A program made the position numbers and the translations under genes. A stretch of 8,174 bases of DNA from an uncultured Ruminococcus sp. (GTDB taxonomy: Bacteria; Bacillota; Clostridia; Oscillospirales; CAG-272): the NCBI GenBank assembly GCA_902782785.1, contig CACZOH010000154.1, positions 1 to 8,174 of the forward strand, in the 5' to 3' direction. Numbering within the stretch: the stretch's first letter is position 1; every line of letters starts with the position of its first letter. Positions 6,359 to 8,174 of this stretch are shown in pieces. Below the pieces are notes generated by a model, which saw nothing but the letters and a program-made list of their open reading frames with translations, did no database searches and was not told where the DNA came from.

Positions 6359-7798
6359 ATGGCAAAGATAATAATCATCGGAGGCGGCGTCGCGGGGCTG
6401 TCCGCGGGCATATACGCGCTTTTGTCGGGACACAAGGCTGTCATATACGAAAAGCACACGGAAGCGGGCGGCAATCTGACGGGGTGGCAGCGCGGTCCGT
6501 ATCATATCGACAACTGCATCCACTGGCTGACGGGAACGAACAGCGCGACAAAAACGTATAAAATGTGGAAAACGCTGGGAGTTCTCGACAACGGGATATA
6601 TTCGCCGCCGTCTCTTTACACCTGCGAGCTTGACGGCCGGCGTCTGTCGCTGTGCCGCGGTGCGGACAGACTTGAAAACGAGCTCATAAGCGTAAGTCCC
6701 GCCGATATATCCGAGATACGCTCTTTTGCGTCCGCAGTCCGCGCCGCCGCGTATCTTTCCGGTCTGTGCGGCGGAAAAAAGACGGATATAACAAAGCTTT
6801 TCCGCTATTTTAAAATGACGGCGGGCGAGCTTGCGGAAAAATTCAGCCATCCTCTGATCAAAATGTTTTTATCGTCTTTTCTTACAGAGGATTTCGGCAG
6901 TCTCGGTCTCATTTTCGTCTTCGCAAGCTTCTGTTACGGCAACGCCGATCTGCCGCGCGGCGGCTCAAAAGAGGCGGCGCGTAATATGGTCAGAAGATTT
7001 CTTTCGCTTCACGGCGAGCTTCACACGGGCGTTGCCGCGGAAAAGCTTTTGCTTGACAAAAACACGGCGCGCTCCGTTTTGCTTGACGACGGTACGGAGG
7101 TAAAGGGCGATTATTTCATCCTGACCGCGGACCCCGAGCCTTCTTACGTCAGACTCACCGGAAAGTCTTTGCCGAGGGCGCTTTACAAAATGAAAAACAA
7201 CGGAAAATTAAGCCGGTTTTCAAGCGTTCACTGCGCGTTTTCCTGCCCGAGGAACCTTGATTTTGACGGCGATCTCGTGTTTGAGATGACGGAGGACGCA
7301 AAAATACTGTCCGGCGCGAAATATCTGACGCTCCGCAATTTCAGTCACGAAAGCTCGTACGCGCCGGAGGGAGAGACGGTCTTGCAGGCGTTCTTTTTCT
7401 GCCGCGAGGACAGGTGCAGACAGATCATAGACCTCGACCGTAATAAAAAAGCGTATGAAAAAATAAAGAAGATAACGGCGGAATGCGTTTCCGGACAGAT
7501 AGAGCTCAGATATCCCGGGCTTAAGGGAAAGCTCAGGCTCCTTGACGTCTGGACGCCCGCGACGTACAGAAAATTCACGGGATCGGACTGCGGAACGTAT
7601 ATGAGCTACGCTTTTTCGTCGGGATACGTGCCGAAAACGTGCCGCAACAGAGCGGACGGCATAAAAAACGTGTATCTCGCAACGCAGTGGCTTCAGCCTC
7701 CGGGAGGTCTTCCGACGGCGGCGAATGCGGGAAAAAACGCGGTCGCCTGCATAAACCGCGCTGAAAACCGCGTCTCCCGATCAAAAAGGATGCCGTAA
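6359..7798 (+). CDS. FAD-dependent oxidoreductase, phytoene desaturase/amine oxidase superfamily
   Basis: The 479-aa protein has an N-terminal Rossmann FAD-binding motif GGGVAG (G8, G10, G13), with E31 at the end of the second strand to bind the adenosine ribose, then EAGGNLTGW (35-43) as in CrtI-like enzymes. The C-terminal segment at about 439-462 (YLATQWLQPPGGLPTAANAG) is the second flavin-contacting motif of this superfamily. The length matches CrtI/CrtD/carotenoid isomerase-like proteins (about 480-520 aa). The enzyme probably oxidises or isomerises a hydrophobic substrate such as an isoprenoid or other lipid, but the substrate cannot be read from the sequence, and no carotenoid genes are nearby. 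There is no signal peptide. The start ATG is preceded by CGGGG (6349-6353), a modest ribosome binding site. I see no convincing promoter between the terminator at 6275-6307 and this start. Base composition matches mfd, so it looks native. It is a single gene, followed by a separate promoter. Confidence 0.88.
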   Translation: MAKIIIIGGGVAGLSAGIYALLSGHKAVIYEKHTEAGGNLTGWQRGPYHIDNCIHWLTGTNSATKTYKMWKTLGVLDNGIYSPPSLYTCELDGRRLSLCRGADRLENELISVSPADISEIRSFASAVRAAAYLSGLCGGKKTDITKLFRYFKMTAGELAEKFSHPLIKMFLSSFLTEDFGSLGLIFVFASFCYGNADLPRGGSKEAARNMVRRFLSLHGELHTGVAAEKLLLDKNTARSVLLDDGTEVKGDYFILTADPEPSYVRLTGKSLPRALYKMKNNGKLSRFSSVHCAFSCPRNLDFDGDLVFEMTEDAKILSGAKYLTLRNFSHESSYAPEGETVLQAFFFCREDRCRQIIDLDRNKKAYEKIKKITAECVSGQIELRYPGLKGKLRLLDVWTPATYRKFTGSDCGTYMSYAFSSGYVPKTCRNRADGIKNVYLATQWLQPPGGLPTAANAGKNAVACINRAENRVSRSKRMP

Positions 7799-7852
7799 TT
7801 CGGTGTTCAAAGATTTTTTACACGACGTTTGATACTCTTTTTTCGTATAGCA

Positions 7853-7881
7853 TTGAAATTAACTCCCTTCAAACTTATAAT
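7853..7881 (+). promoter_or_regulatory. Strong sigma-A promoter for the gene at 7935
   Basis: TTGAAA (7853-7858) and TATAAT (7876-7881) are separated by exactly 17 bp, close to full consensus. Transcription should begin near 7888, giving a leader of about 45-50 bases. No riboswitch or attenuator fits in so short a leader. The rest of the intergenic stretch, 7799-7852, holds T-rich runs without a stable stem. Confidence 0.85.
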
Positions 7882-7924
7882 AAATCAAAAGCAAATAACA
7901 AACAATCATTTGATAAGAGGTTTT

Positions 7925-7931
7925 GGAGGTG
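7925..7931 (+). promoter_or_regulatory. Near-consensus ribosome binding site
   Basis: GGAGGTG ends 3 bases before the ATG at 7935, an almost full match to the 16S anti-Shine-Dalgarno sequence. With the near-consensus promoter it indicates a well expressed gene, and it fixes the start. Confidence 0.85.
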
Positions 7932-7934
7932 AAT

Positions 7935-8174
7935 ATGGAAGAGACCAAGCCGCTGATCAATAAGGCGATGCCCGATGACGCACGAGGGTGGATCGAACGA
8001 CAACTGAGCGACGGAGAAAAAATGTTGTTTGCCGTCGTCGGCGATTTATCGCTTTTTGAAAAATACGCCGCCGCAACGCTTATCATTACAAGCCGCCGGG
8101 CTGTGATCGTTGATGAAAATCACGATAACGGCTTCTTTTCGGCGGCTTTTTCCGATATTGAAAAAGTATCGGTC
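7935..8174 (+). CDS. N-terminal 80 residues of a PH-like-domain protein, possibly an ABC transporter subunit (3' end outside window)
   Basis: The frame is open from the ATG at 7935 to the end of the window. The visible sequence begins MEETKPLINKAMPDDARGWI and then has LSDGEKMLFAVVGDLSLFEKY, ATLIITSRRAVIVDE, and FFSAAFSDIEKVSV. The pattern 'GE..LF...GDL...... TLIIT.RR.......' followed by '..F..IE.V.V' is that of small bacterial PH-like domains: a run of beta strands with a T-x-R-R turn. From memory, some Clostridia place such a domain in front of an ABC transporter permease/ATPase, but no transmembrane or Walker motif is visible here, so the full product is uncertain. No signal peptide is present. 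Strong promoter and ribosome binding site lie upstream, and base composition is host-like. Confidence 0.7.
   Translation, partial: MEETKPLINKAMPDDARGWIERQLSDGEKMLFAVVGDLSLFEKYAAATLIITSRRAVIVDENHDNGFFSAAFSDIEKVSV

Noticed and set aside
6302..6850. Minus-strand 182-codon frame opposite the flavoenzyme start
   Set aside because: It lies opposite the conserved FAD-binding region, has no recognisable domain and is rich in Arg, as expected of a shadow frame.
7799..7852. Terminator after the flavoenzyme gene
   Set aside because: T runs at 7814-7819 and 7838-7843 are present, but only 4-bp stems can be drawn before them.
1..8174. CRISPR array, tRNA, rRNA or riboswitch
   Set aside because: No regularly spaced repeats, cloverleaf or conserved riboswitch core was seen. 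All gaps between genes are under 150 bases.

Overview
The window reads as chromosomal DNA from a Clostridia-like Firmicute, probably a gut lineage of moderate to high GC. This rests on strong GGAGG-type ribosome binding sites, two near-consensus sigma-A promoters with 17-bp spacers, a TruB with the extra C-terminal domain seen in Firmicutes, and heavy use of ATA, GCG and CGC codons in the core genes. No exact genus can be given from the sequence alone.

Layout. (1) 1-3867: a housekeeping block with the 3' end of truB (tRNA pseudouridine-55 synthase) overlapping by 4 bp a complete mfd (transcription-repair coupling factor, 1167 aa). A strong inverted repeat spans the mfd stop codon. (2) About 3900-6310: an AT-rich two-gene island with its own promoter, a palindrome in its 5' leader and a good rho-independent terminator. 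It encodes a 247-aa protein (compact N-terminal domain, long charged linker, hydrophobic/aromatic C-terminus) and a 498-aa protein (possible PD-(D/E)XK-like N-terminal domain, helical middle, glycine-rich hydrophobic segments, acidic tandem pentapeptides at the C-terminus). Neither has a function I recognise. The pair is the best candidate in the window for an undescribed system. (3) 6359-7798: a complete FAD-dependent oxidoreductase of the phytoene desaturase/amine oxidase superfamily, back at host-like base composition. (4) 7799-8174: a strong sigma-A promoter and the first 80 codons of a gene whose product begins with a PH-like domain, perhaps an ABC transporter subunit.

How the parts relate. 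truB and mfd are translationally coupled and probably share transcription. The island is a self-contained transcription unit on the same strand: the first gene has a strong ribosome binding site and the second follows after 5 bp with only a weak one, so the two proteins are probably made together. The contrast in base composition, the private promoter and terminator, and the accessory-type protein architecture suggest horizontal acquisition between core genes. No integrase, transposase, tRNA or clear flanking direct repeat was seen. The oxidoreductase and the PH-domain gene show no functional link to the island.
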